From NCBI GenBank assembly GCA_965217075.1, contig CBDCHC010000002.1, positions 1 through 49,609 of the forward strand: DNA of 49,609 bases, read 5' to 3'. The stretch is from CBDCHC01 sp965217075. Its GTDB lineage: Bacteria; Pseudomonadota; Gammaproteobacteria; PS1; Pseudothioglobaceae. Shown here one piece after another: positions 40,661 through 48,401 of the stretch (its first letter is position 1; each line of letters begins with the position of its first letter). Under the pieces are notes generated by a model. It ran no database searches, had not been told where the DNA came from, and saw only the letters and a program-made list of their open reading frames with translations. Both the position numbers and the translations under genes were made by a program.

Positions 40661-41254
40661 ATGGAAAATTGGATAATATTAGTTGTAATAGCAGTGATTG
40701 TTATTATTTGGTTAGTTAAAATTTACAATACTTTAGTTTCTTATAAAACTCAATATGAAAATTCTTTTGCTCAAATTTTAGTACAATTAAAACGTAGAGT
40801 TGATTTAATTGGTAACTTAGTTGATGCAGCTAAAGCATATATGCAACATGAAAAAGGAACATTAGATGCAGTAACTAAGGCCAGGGCTGGCATGATAGCA
40901 GCAACTAAAGATGCTACAGGCCCTAATAATACTACAATGGCAACCCTGGCTAGCTCTCAAATTGCACTTGATAATGCTGTAGGTGGATTCAATATGCGTA
41001 TGGAAGCCTATCCTGATTTAAAAGCAAGTAGTAATATTATGCAACTATCTGAAGAAATGACTACTACAGAAAACCGCATTTCATCTGCCAGACAAGCATA
41101 TAATGATTTAGTGCAAAAATTTAATGAGTATAAAAAATCATTTCCTAATTTACTATTTGCTAACTTATTTGGTTTTAGTGAAAATGCTAAAGATTTAAAA
41201 TTTAGTGAAAGTGTAATAGAATTAAATAAAGCTCCAAAAAATTTATTTAAATAA
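40661..41254 (+). CDS. lemA: LemA family membrane-anchored protein
   Basis: A 197-residue protein with one N-terminal transmembrane helix (ILVVIAVIVIIWLVKIYNTLV) followed by a long helical cytoplasmic or periplasmic domain. The LemA hallmark is YENSFAQILVQLKRRVDLIGNLVDAAKAYMQHEKGTL, then ARQAYNDLVQKFNEYKKSFPN. Its function is unknown, but it is very often encoded beside an M48 membrane protease, as here (14-base gap). An AAGGA site precedes ATG 40661. Confidence 0.93.
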   Translation: MENWIILVVIAVIVIIWLVKIYNTLVSYKTQYENSFAQILVQLKRRVDLIGNLVDAAKAYMQHEKGTLDAVTKARAGMIAATKDATGPNNTTMATLASSQIALDNAVGGFNMRMEAYPDLKASSNIMQLSEEMTTTENRISSARQAYNDLVQKFNEYKKSFPNLLFANLFGFSENAKDLKFSESVIELNKAPKNLFK

Positions 41255-41268
41255 TAATCTACAGCATT

Positions 41269-42291
41269 ATGGATTTTCGGCAACACCAAGATATTGCTAA
41301 AAGAAATACTATTATTATTTGGTTGTTATATATATTATTATTATTAACAGCGTCATTTTTAATTGGATGGACTATGGCTGTAGGGTTTAATTTAATAGAG
41401 CTTTATCAACCACAGTATTTACAGTATTCATTTGTAGAAAAATTTATTGCTGCTAATAAGTTTGTTTTCTCCATAGAACAAATAAAGATATTACTAACAA
41501 CCTCTGCTTTATCTTTAGCAGTTATGGTAATTGCAACTTTATTTGGTTGGATGCAAAAATCAAATGGACATAAAGTAGCGCTGGCATTTGGCGGTAAACT
41601 TATTACAGCAGATGCTAAATTATCGCTAAAAGAAAAACAGGCTTTAAATATAGTAGTAGAACAGGCATTAGCTGCTAATATTCCTACTCCAGCACTGTAT
41701 ATTATTCCTGAAAATGCTATTAATGCTTTTGCTGCAGGCACATCTTTTGATAATGCTATTGTGGCTTTAACTAAAGGCTCTCTTGAGAATTTTAATAGAG
41801 CGCAATTAGGAGGAGTTATTGCACATGAAATTGGTCATATTGTTAATTATGATATTAAGCTTAATATTAAAATAGCTGCATTTGTTTTTGGCTTTACTGC
41901 ACTCTTTTTCATTGCCAGAATAATTTTTTACCAAACTATGTATAATCGTCGTATGGATGGTAGAGCAAAATTAATATTACTTGCTATTGCCATTATAATT
42001 GCTATTATTGGCGTCCTAACAGTATGGTTTGGTAGGATATTACAAGCAGCTATGTCCAGACAACGAGAATACTTAGCCGATGCCAGCAGCGTACAATTTA
42101 CTCGTTACCCAAATGGATTAATAGAAGCATTTGAAATCATGCAGCAAAACACTAAAGATACTAACATAAAAAATCCAGTTGCTAAAGAATATGCACACGC
42201 TCTAATTTTTGGTATGAATAAAGAATTATTTGCTACTCATCCACCACTAAAAGAAAGAATTAAACGAATTATGGGCAACAACTATATATAA
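41269..42291 (+). CDS. HtpX-like M48 membrane metalloprotease, LemA-associated
   Basis: A 340-residue integral membrane zinc protease. It has two N-terminal hydrophobic hairpins (residues 15-40 and 72-92), the zinc motif IAHEIGHIVNYD near residue 190, two more membrane helices, and the third-ligand motif SRQREYLADASSVQFTRYP near residue 268. It ends in the THPPLKERI block. The architecture fits HtpX-type quality-control proteases of the LemA-linked branch. It overlaps the convergent dgkA by 10 bases. It is distinct from the frameshifted lipoprotein M48 gene at 26706-27508. Confidence 0.9.
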   Translation: MDFRQHQDIAKRNTIIIWLLYILLLLTASFLIGWTMAVGFNLIELYQPQYLQYSFVEKFIAANKFVFSIEQIKILLTTSALSLAVMVIATLFGWMQKSNGHKVALAFGGKLITADAKLSLKEKQALNIVVEQALAANIPTPALYIIPENAINAFAAGTSFDNAIVALTKGSLENFNRAQLGGVIAHEIGHIVNYDIKLNIKIAAFVFGFTALFFIARIIFYQTMYNRRMDGRAKLILLAIAIIIAIIGVLTVWFGRILQAAMSRQREYLADASSVQFTRYPNGLIEAFEIMQQNTKDTNIKNPVAKEYAHALIFGMNKELFATHPPLKERIKRIMGNNYI

Positions 42292-42659
42292 AAAGTATTA
42301 ATAACCGCCATAAGCCATAAAATAATATTAATTATTAACATAATTAAAACAGCACTACTAGCAATATCTTTAGCGTCTTTTGCTAATATATGATACTGAG
42401 GACTAGCTATATCTACTACTGCTTCAATGGCACTATTTAACAACTCTATTACTAAAAGCATAATACCAGCAAAAAATAGTAGCATTTTTATCATAAAAAT
42501 AAATGGCATTAAATATAATATTATCAACATAATTGCAAACAATATTAATTCTTGTCTAAAAGCCGCCTCATTTTTAAAGGCTACCTTAAGTCCAGCCATA
42601 GAATTAAATAATGCATATTTTATGCGTTTAATGCCAGTATATTTTTTAAGATTATTCAT
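42282..42659 (-). CDS. dgkA: Diacylglycerol kinase
   Basis: A small inner-membrane enzyme of 125 residues that recycles diacylglycerol to phosphatidic acid. It has three hydrophobic helices. The family catalytic signature LVIELLNSAIEAVVDIASPQYHILAKDAKDIASSAVLI (glutamate in the ELLNSAIE segment) is clear, with an N-terminal amphipathic segment NSMAGLKVAFKNEAAFRQEL. The length matches E. coli DgkA. It is transcribed alone on the minus strand and its 3' end overlaps the M48 gene. Confidence 0.94.
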   Translation of the reverse strand: MNNLKKYTGIKRIKYALFNSMAGLKVAFKNEAAFRQELILFAIMLIILYLMPFIFMIKMLLFFAGIMLLVIELLNSAIEAVVDIASPQYHILAKDAKDIASSAVLIMLIINIILWLMAVINTFYI

Positions 42660-42732
42660 TTTGTTATATCTAGTTTAGAGTTATATGTTTTGCCGAAAAT
42701 TTAAATCAACAAAAATAAAAAATATTAATTTA

Positions 42733-43173
42733 TTAGCTGATATAGTTATTTTTGGTATTGATAGCATAGTTTATTTCATCAAAGGAAAAACCTCTGTTTT
42801 TTAAAAACAATATTTGTTTATTTTTTTGTACTTGATTATTTGGTGAAGTAGTAAATTTTTTGATTTGTACTTGATTGCATAAAGAAAAAAAATCATAATC
42901 ATTAAAATCATAATCATTAATACCTTTTGATTTTAATTGTAATGCAATTAATAATTTTCCTTTACCCTGCCTAACACGACTACGCACAAAACTATCAGCA
43001 AAACGTTTATCAGATTGATAATCAAGTGTTATTAATTTATCAATAACTATTTTAATATCACTATCATTAAAACCTTTTATCTGTAGTTTTTTTGTAAGCT
43101 CTAATTGGGAATGTTCTCTGTTACTAAGTATATTAATAGCACTATCGTAACATTTATTATCATTTTTTAGCAA
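42733..43173 (-). CDS. recX: Recombination regulatory protein RecX
   Basis: Modulates RecA filament growth. The 146-residue helical-repeat protein has AINILSNREHSQLELTKKLQIKGF (three-helix repeat start) and LITLDYQSDKRFADSFVRSRVRQGKGKLLIALQLKSKGI, both diagnostic of RecX. It starts at TTG 43173 (no in-frame ATG before the conserved region), overlapping recA by 14 bases. This indicates translational coupling that would keep RecX low relative to RecA. Confidence 0.92.
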   Translation of the reverse strand: MLKNDNKCYDSAINILSNREHSQLELTKKLQIKGFNDSDIKIVIDKLITLDYQSDKRFADSFVRSRVRQGKGKLLIALQLKSKGINDYDFNDYDFFSLCNQVQIKKFTTSPNNQVQKNKQILFLKNRGFSFDEINYAINTKNNYIS

Positions 43174-44140
43174 GTATTTTTTCCTCTAATTGTGCTGCTA
43201 ATTCTTTATGTTCTTTTAAATAATCACGTGATTTATCTTTACCTTGACCTATTTTTTTACCATCTATACTATACCATGAACCAGATTTTTCTATTAAATT
43301 ATGCTTAACTCCTAAATCTAGGATTTCACCTTCTCTGGAGATGCCATTATTATATATTATTTGAAACTCAGCTTGTTTAAATGGTGGAGCTACTTTATTT
43401 TTTAACACTTTAACTCTAGTTTCATTACCTATAATTTCATCGCCATTTTTAATGACACCAATTTTACGAATATCAAGACGAACAGATGCGTAAAACTTAA
43501 GGGCATTACCACCAGTTGTAGTTTCTGGATTGCCAAACATTACTCCAATTTTCATTCTTATTTGATTAATAAAAATAACCATAGTATTAGTTTTCTTAAT
43601 ATTAGCGGTTAATTTTCTAAGCGCTTGTGACATTAGCCTTGCTTGTAGTCCCATATGAGAATCCCCCATATCTCCTTCAATTTCTGCTCTTGGTGTTAGC
43701 GCTGCCACAGAATCAATTACAACAATATCAACCCCGCCTGAACGCACTAACATATCAGTTATATCTAATGCTTGCTCGCCATTGTCTGGTTGTGATATTA
43801 ATAAATTTTCTATATTAACTCCTAATTTTTTAGCATATTGAGGATCAAGTGCATGTTCTGCGTCAATAAAAGCTGCAGTACCACCAAGTTTTTGCATTTC
43901 TGCAATAACATGCAATGTTAATGTAGTTTTTCCAGATGATTCAGGACCATAAATTTCAATAACTCTACCACGCGGCAAACCACCAATACCAAGCGCTATA
44001 TCTAAATTAAGACTACCTGTTGAAACTGCTTCAATATCACTAGATGTTTCATCATTTAAATACATAATAGAACCTTTTCCAAATTGTTTATCAATTTGAC
44101 TAAGGGCAGCTTTAAGCGCTTGTTTTTTATCTTCGTTCAT
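43160..44140 (-). CDS. recA: Recombinase RecA
   Basis: The DNA strand-exchange and SOS coprotease. The 326 residues show FGKGSIMYLND, the Walker A GPESSGKTTL (about residues 64-73), AFIDAEHALDPQYAKKLGV, ISQPDNGEQALDI, Walker B VVIDSVAAL, and loop regions EGDMGDSHMGLQARLMSQALRKLT and MVIFINQIRMKIGVMFGNPETTTGG. The acidic C-terminal tail is reduced compared with E. coli (353 residues), ending EEKILAKK. No LexA-box-like sequence is seen upstream. Confidence 0.98.
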   Translation of the reverse strand: MNEDKKQALKAALSQIDKQFGKGSIMYLNDETSSDIEAVSTGSLNLDIALGIGGLPRGRVIEIYGPESSGKTTLTLHVIAEMQKLGGTAAFIDAEHALDPQYAKKLGVNIENLLISQPDNGEQALDITDMLVRSGGVDIVVIDSVAALTPRAEIEGDMGDSHMGLQARLMSQALRKLTANIKKTNTMVIFINQIRMKIGVMFGNPETTTGGNALKFYASVRLDIRKIGVIKNGDEIIGNETRVKVLKNKVAPPFKQAEFQIIYNNGISREGEILDLGVKHNLIEKSGSWYSIDGKKIGQGKDKSRDYLKEHKELAAQLEEKILAKK

Positions 44141-44165
44141 AATATTATCATTATTAAAATGAGTA

Positions 44166-44193
44166 ATTATAATCTATAAATTATTATCAGCAA
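44166..44193 (-). promoter_or_regulatory. Putative sigma70 promoter of recA
   Basis: On the minus strand there is TTGCTG (44188-44193), a 16-base spacer and a perfect TATAAT (44166-44171), placed 25 bases upstream of the recA ATG. No CTGT-N8-ACAG LexA site overlaps it. Confidence 0.5.
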
Positions 44194-44213
44194 TAATCAT
44201 TTAAAATAGTTTT

Positions 44214-45221
44214 ATGGACAAAAATCATAACTATTATATGGCTAAGGCGATTAAATTAGCAAAAAAAGCTAGATATAGTGTTAAATCAAACCCTTTAGTT
44301 GGTTGTATTATTATTAAAGACCATAATATAATCGCAACTGGTTACCATAAAAAAGATGGGGAAGATCATGCTGAAATTGATGCTCTTAAAAAAATTAATT
44401 TTAAGGCAGAAAATTGTACTATGTATATTACCTTAGAACCATGCTCACATTTTGGTAAAACCCCGCCTTGTGTAAATGTTATTATTAAATCTAAAATAAA
44501 AGATATAATAATTGCTACTGTTGATCCTAACCCGCAAGTAAGTAGTATTCATTTATTAAAACAAGCAAATATTAATGTTGTAGTTAATATCTTAACTACG
44601 GATGCACGAAAATTAAACCGTGGATTTTTTAAAAGAATGCAAGAGCATCTGCCTTTTGTTAGCTGTAAAATAGCCTGTAGTATTGATGGCAGAACTGCAT
44701 TACACAATGGTTGCAGTAAATGGATAACAAATGAAAGCTCTAGAGAAGATGTACATAAATTACGCGCTCAACAAGGTGCTATTATTACTGGTAGTCAAAC
44801 AGTTATAACAGATAATCCTCATTTTAATATACGTATTAACTTAAATGATATGTTGCCGCCAATTAAAATAATAATGGATAGAAGTAACAATATAGTCGAT
44901 AAAAGTCTTAATATTTTTACTGGAGCAAAAGCTATAATAACCAATAAAAAACCACAAGAATTATTATTTATGCTAAATGATATGGGGATAAATAATGTAT
45001 TAATTGAAGCCGGTAGTACAATAAATGGTGTTTTTTTAAAACAAAATTTAATTGATGAATTAATAATTTACATGGCGCCAGTTATTATGGGTAGCCATGC
45101 TAAGTCTATGTTTAATATGATAATAGAAAATATGAATAATAAAATATCACTTGATATTAAAAGCATACATAATATAGATACAGATATAAAAATTATAGCC
45201 AAACCATTATGCAAAAACTAA
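44214..45221 (+). CDS. ribD: Bifunctional riboflavin deaminase/reductase RibD
   Basis: Catalyses two successive steps of riboflavin synthesis. The N-terminal deaminase domain (residues 1-145) has the zinc motifs HAEIDAL and EPCSHFGKTPPCV. The C-terminal reductase domain has KIACSIDGRTALHNG, SKWITNESSREDVHKLRAQQGAIITGSQTV, and LIEAGSTINGVFL. At 335 residues it is slightly short but complete. It overlaps coaBC by 13 bases. nrdR and ribE, its common partners, are absent. Confidence 0.95.
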   Translation: MDKNHNYYMAKAIKLAKKARYSVKSNPLVGCIIIKDHNIIATGYHKKDGEDHAEIDALKKINFKAENCTMYITLEPCSHFGKTPPCVNVIIKSKIKDIIIATVDPNPQVSSIHLLKQANINVVVNILTTDARKLNRGFFKRMQEHLPFVSCKIACSIDGRTALHNGCSKWITNESSREDVHKLRAQQGAIITGSQTVITDNPHFNIRINLNDMLPPIKIIMDRSNNIVDKSLNIFTGAKAIITNKKPQELLFMLNDMGINNVLIEAGSTINGVFLKQNLIDELIIYMAPVIMGSHAKSMFNMIIENMNNKISLDIKSIHNIDTDIKIIAKPLCKN

Positions 45222-46375
45222 CTAATAAAAATATTTTAATAGCTATAACTGGTTCAATTGCAGCATACAAAACTCCTGATATAATACGCAAGTTACAAGA
45301 CTTAGGGGCAGTAGTAAAAATAATTCTTAGTAGTGGTGGTGCAAAATTTATTACTAAATTAACTATTACTACTGTTACTAATAATGAAGTGCTAACAAAT
45401 TTATGGGAAGGTAAAATCAAGCATATTGAATTAGCTAAATGGGCTGATATTATTCTCATAGCCCCAGCCAGTGCTAATACTATTGCTAAAATTAGCAGCG
45501 GTAGTGCTAATGATTTACTTACTAATGTAATATTAGCCAGCACTTCTAAGCTAATAATAGCTCCAGCTATGAATAAAGAAATGTTTAACAATAGTGCTAC
45601 CCAACAAAATTTATTAAATTTACAAAAAAGAGGAATTATAATTATAACTGGTTGCGGTATTCAGGCTTGTGGTGATGTTGGTATAGGTAGAATGTGCGCT
45701 AATGATAAAATTGTTCAAACTGTTAGCAAACAATTTACTAGCAGCGCTCTTACCGGTAAAAAAATTATTATTACTGCTGGTGCTACAATTGAAAAAATAG
45801 ACGCAGTGCGTTATTTATCTAATTTTAGCAGTGGTAAACAAGCAATAGCAATAGCCAATAGCTGTATATTGCAAGGAGCAAAGGTAATATTAGTATATGC
45901 TAACATTACAGAAAAATTACCAGATAAATCTCTTAATATCAGAGTATTAAGCGCTGATGATATGCATGTAGCAGTAATGGACAATATAAACAACTGTGAT
46001 GTCTTTATTGCAGTTGCTGCTGTAGCTGATTTTAAAGCTAAAAATATTAATAAAGAAAAAATAACAAAAACTAATACTTTAACTTTAGACTTAGTAAAAA
46101 ATGTTGATATTTTATCTAATATTGCTAAATTAAAAAAACGTCCTTTTTGTGTTGGTTTTGCTGTGCAAACAAAAAATATAGTAGCTAATGCTAAAAAAAA
46201 ATTAAAACAAAAAAATATAGATATGATAATTGCCAATACTATAGATGCTTTTAGCGCTGATGATAATGAAGTTGTTATTATTGATAAAAATCAGCAATTA
46301 AAAATATTGAAAAAAAATAAAAATAAAATTGCTGAAAAAATTGTACAGGTAATTGCTGAAAAAATAATAACCTAA
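45209..46375 (+). CDS. coaBC: Bifunctional phosphopantothenoylcysteine decarboxylase/synthase
   Basis: Adds cysteine to 4'-phosphopantothenate (CTP-dependent) and decarboxylates the product on the way to CoA. The N-terminal flavoprotein domain (residues 1-175) shows GSIAAYKTPDIIRKLQ, the WADIILIAPASANTIAK block, PAMNKEMF, and the catalytic cysteine in GCGIQACGDVGIGRM. The C-terminal CoaB domain shows ITAGATIEKIDAVRYLSNFSSGKQ, a lysine-rich AAVADFKAKNINKEKI, and VGFAVQT. It complements panC earlier in the window. ATG 45209 overlaps ribD. Confidence 0.96.
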   Translation: MQKLTNKNILIAITGSIAAYKTPDIIRKLQDLGAVVKIILSSGGAKFITKLTITTVTNNEVLTNLWEGKIKHIELAKWADIILIAPASANTIAKISSGSANDLLTNVILASTSKLIIAPAMNKEMFNNSATQQNLLNLQKRGIIIITGCGIQACGDVGIGRMCANDKIVQTVSKQFTSSALTGKKIIITAGATIEKIDAVRYLSNFSSGKQAIAIANSCILQGAKVILVYANITEKLPDKSLNIRVLSADDMHVAVMDNINNCDVFIAVAAVADFKAKNINKEKITKTNTLTLDLVKNVDILSNIAKLKKRPFCVGFAVQTKNIVANAKKKLKQKNIDMIIANTIDAFSADDNEVVIIDKNQQLKILKKNKNKIAEKIVQVIAEKIIT

Positions 46376-46376
46376 A

Positions 46377-47294
46377 CTATATACCTTTTTTATGTAATAC
46401 TACCAAAGCAGTTTTAAAAACTATTTTTAGTTCTAGCAATATACTCCAATATTTAATATAATATAAATCATACATTAATTTTTGTTTAGCGTCTTCTATG
46501 TTTTCACCATACGAATACATAACTTGTGCCCAGCCAGTTATACCTGGTGTTATTATATGTCTTTTATGATAAAAAAAAATTTTCTGCTGATAATTAGCAG
46601 CCAATTTACTCCATTCTGCACGTGGGCCAATTAAATGCATATCACCTTGTAAAATATTTAACATTTGCGGTAACTCATCATATCTTCTTTTTCTCATTAC
46701 TGCTCCCCATGGAAAAATACGCGGATCATCTCGTTGTGTATAATGATGAAAAAAATCAGTATTTTCATGCATGCTCCTAAATTTAATACATTGAAATTCT
46801 TTACTATTAATTCCAATTCTAAGCTGCCTAAAATAAATATCTCCTTTTGACTCTTTATTAATCTTTATACGGCATTTACGCATTATTAAATAAGAAAAAA
46901 TAAATAAGAAAAATAATCCAAAATAATCAATAACTCTTTTTTGTATAAATTGCAATTTAGAATAACCTGTTATTTCATTAAGCAAATTAAAGTCATTTTT
47001 ATTTATTGGCACATAACACTTATATAAGTATTTTTCTAAAAAAACTTCCATAGCAATTAATTGTAAATTAGGTAACTTAGTGGTAAATTTTTGCGCTAAT
47101 AAAACATTATTATTATTTGTTATATTTAATACAATATTATTATGCTTATCAGTTTTTAATATTGCTTTAATTTGACTAATTATTCTATCAATATTATTTT
47201 CACTACACTTAATATTTACTACTGTATGAAATTTTTTCTTAAGTACAATTATCTCTATTGCATTAAAATTATATTTATTGCCAACTATCAACAT
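46377..47294 (-). CDS. Polyprenyl-phosphate sugar phosphotransferase, N-terminally short
   Basis: An initiating enzyme of exo- or surface-polysaccharide synthesis that transfers a sugar phosphate to undecaprenyl phosphate. Features are a membrane segment YFGLFFLFIFSYLIM (about residues 128-142), the cytosolic catalytic domain with QLRIGINSKEFQCIKFRSM, RKRRYDELPQMLNILQGDMHLIGPRAEW and ITPGITGWAQVMY. Many relatives are ~460 residues with four extra N-terminal helices. This 305-residue protein keeps only part of the intervening soluble region. It lies 3 bases after a glycosyltransferase gene, in a polysaccharide cluster. Confidence 0.9.
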   Translation of the reverse strand: MLIVGNKYNFNAIEIIVLKKKFHTVVNIKCSENNIDRIISQIKAILKTDKHNNIVLNITNNNNVLLAQKFTTKLPNLQLIAMEVFLEKYLYKCYVPINKNDFNLLNEITGYSKLQFIQKRVIDYFGLFFLFIFSYLIMRKCRIKINKESKGDIYFRQLRIGINSKEFQCIKFRSMHENTDFFHHYTQRDDPRIFPWGAVMRKRRYDELPQMLNILQGDMHLIGPRAEWSKLAANYQQKIFFYHKRHIITPGITGWAQVMYSYGENIEDAKQKLMYDLYYIKYWSILLELKIVFKTALVVLHKKGI

Positions 47295-47297
47295 ATA

Positions 47298-48401
47298 TTA
47301 GTTATTAATTATTTGTATAGCTTTGAGATATTTATTTATGACTATTTTTTCATCAAACTCTTTTATCATCTTTTCTCGTCCAGCTAATCCCATTGCTATT
47401 TTTTGTTTAGCTGATAAATTTATCATCATCTCCATTTTACAAGCTAAATCCTTAGTATTTTTGACTTGACATAAATATCCATTTATTCCATCATCTACTA
47501 CATCTTTACAGCCAGCAACATTTGTTGTGATAATAGGTTTTGCCATAGCACAAGCTTCAAGCAGAGATTTTGGTGTGCCTTCTCTATAAGATGGTAATAC
47601 TATGCAATCAGCCTTTATTATTACATTTTTTACATTATCTGTTACTCCTAGATATTTTATTATACCTGCCTGCTCCCATAATTTTATTTGCTTTATATTA
47701 ATAACAGTAGGATTATTAACTCCTGTGGCACCAAGGAGTAAAAATTCTATCTTATTATTTTTTATGCTTTTAGCAGCTGATACATACTCACCTATGCCCT
47801 TATCCCACAGCATTCTTGCTATTAATAAAAAACGAAAAATATTGTCTTTTCTTGTTTGCACTACTGGGATAAATTTTTCTATATCTACCCCGCTACCTGG
47901 CAAAATATCACATTTATACTTTTCCACCAAACCATTATTAATAAATAATTTAAAATCATCTTTATTTTGAAAGAATACTTGTTTAGTTTTTTTTAAAGAA
48001 AATTTATATAAAAATTTTGCTAATTTAGTAGTTATGTTTGGTTTAATAAATAATGTGCCTAATCCTGTAATATTATTTATAACTTTAATGCCCAATAAAC
48101 TACAAGCAATTGCACTATAAATATTTGGTTTAATAGTAAAATTTAACACTACATTAGGTTTTAGTTTTTTATATAATGTATAATAATTTAGAGTGGTCTT
48201 AATATCTTCTATCGGACTAACTCCTTTACTATTCATATACACATCATAATACTCAAACTCTTTGCTTAAATTATCACTATATTTATCTCTTGGGGCAATC
48301 AAAATAACCTTGTAACCACTATTTTGTAGTTTTTTTGCTAAATTATATCTAAAATTAAATAAATTCCATGCACTATTTGCTGTAATTATTATTTTACTCA
48401 T
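47298..48401 (-). CDS. GT4-type glycosyltransferase (family 1 fold)
   Basis: A 367-residue GT-B glycosyltransferase that likely extends a surface polysaccharide repeat unit. ATG 48401 is chosen (MSKIIITANSAWNLFNFRYNL), as the six upstream codons lie in the asparagine-synthase gene without family similarity; the overlap is 8 bases. The N-terminal acceptor domain includes INNITGLGTLF. The donor domain contains FLLIARMLWDKGIGEYV and PSYREGTPKSLLEACAMAKPIITTNVAGCKDVV, the E-x7-E nucleotide-sugar signature. The sugar cannot be predicted. Confidence 0.9.
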   Translation of the reverse strand: MSKIIITANSAWNLFNFRYNLAKKLQNSGYKVILIAPRDKYSDNLSKEFEYYDVYMNSKGVSPIEDIKTTLNYYTLYKKLKPNVVLNFTIKPNIYSAIACSLLGIKVINNITGLGTLFIKPNITTKLAKFLYKFSLKKTKQVFFQNKDDFKLFINNGLVEKYKCDILPGSGVDIEKFIPVVQTRKDNIFRFLLIARMLWDKGIGEYVSAAKSIKNNKIEFLLLGATGVNNPTVINIKQIKLWEQAGIIKYLGVTDNVKNVIIKADCIVLPSYREGTPKSLLEACAMAKPIITTNVAGCKDVVDDGINGYLCQVKNTKDLACKMEMMINLSAKQKIAMGLAGREKMIKEFDEKIVINKYLKAIQIINN

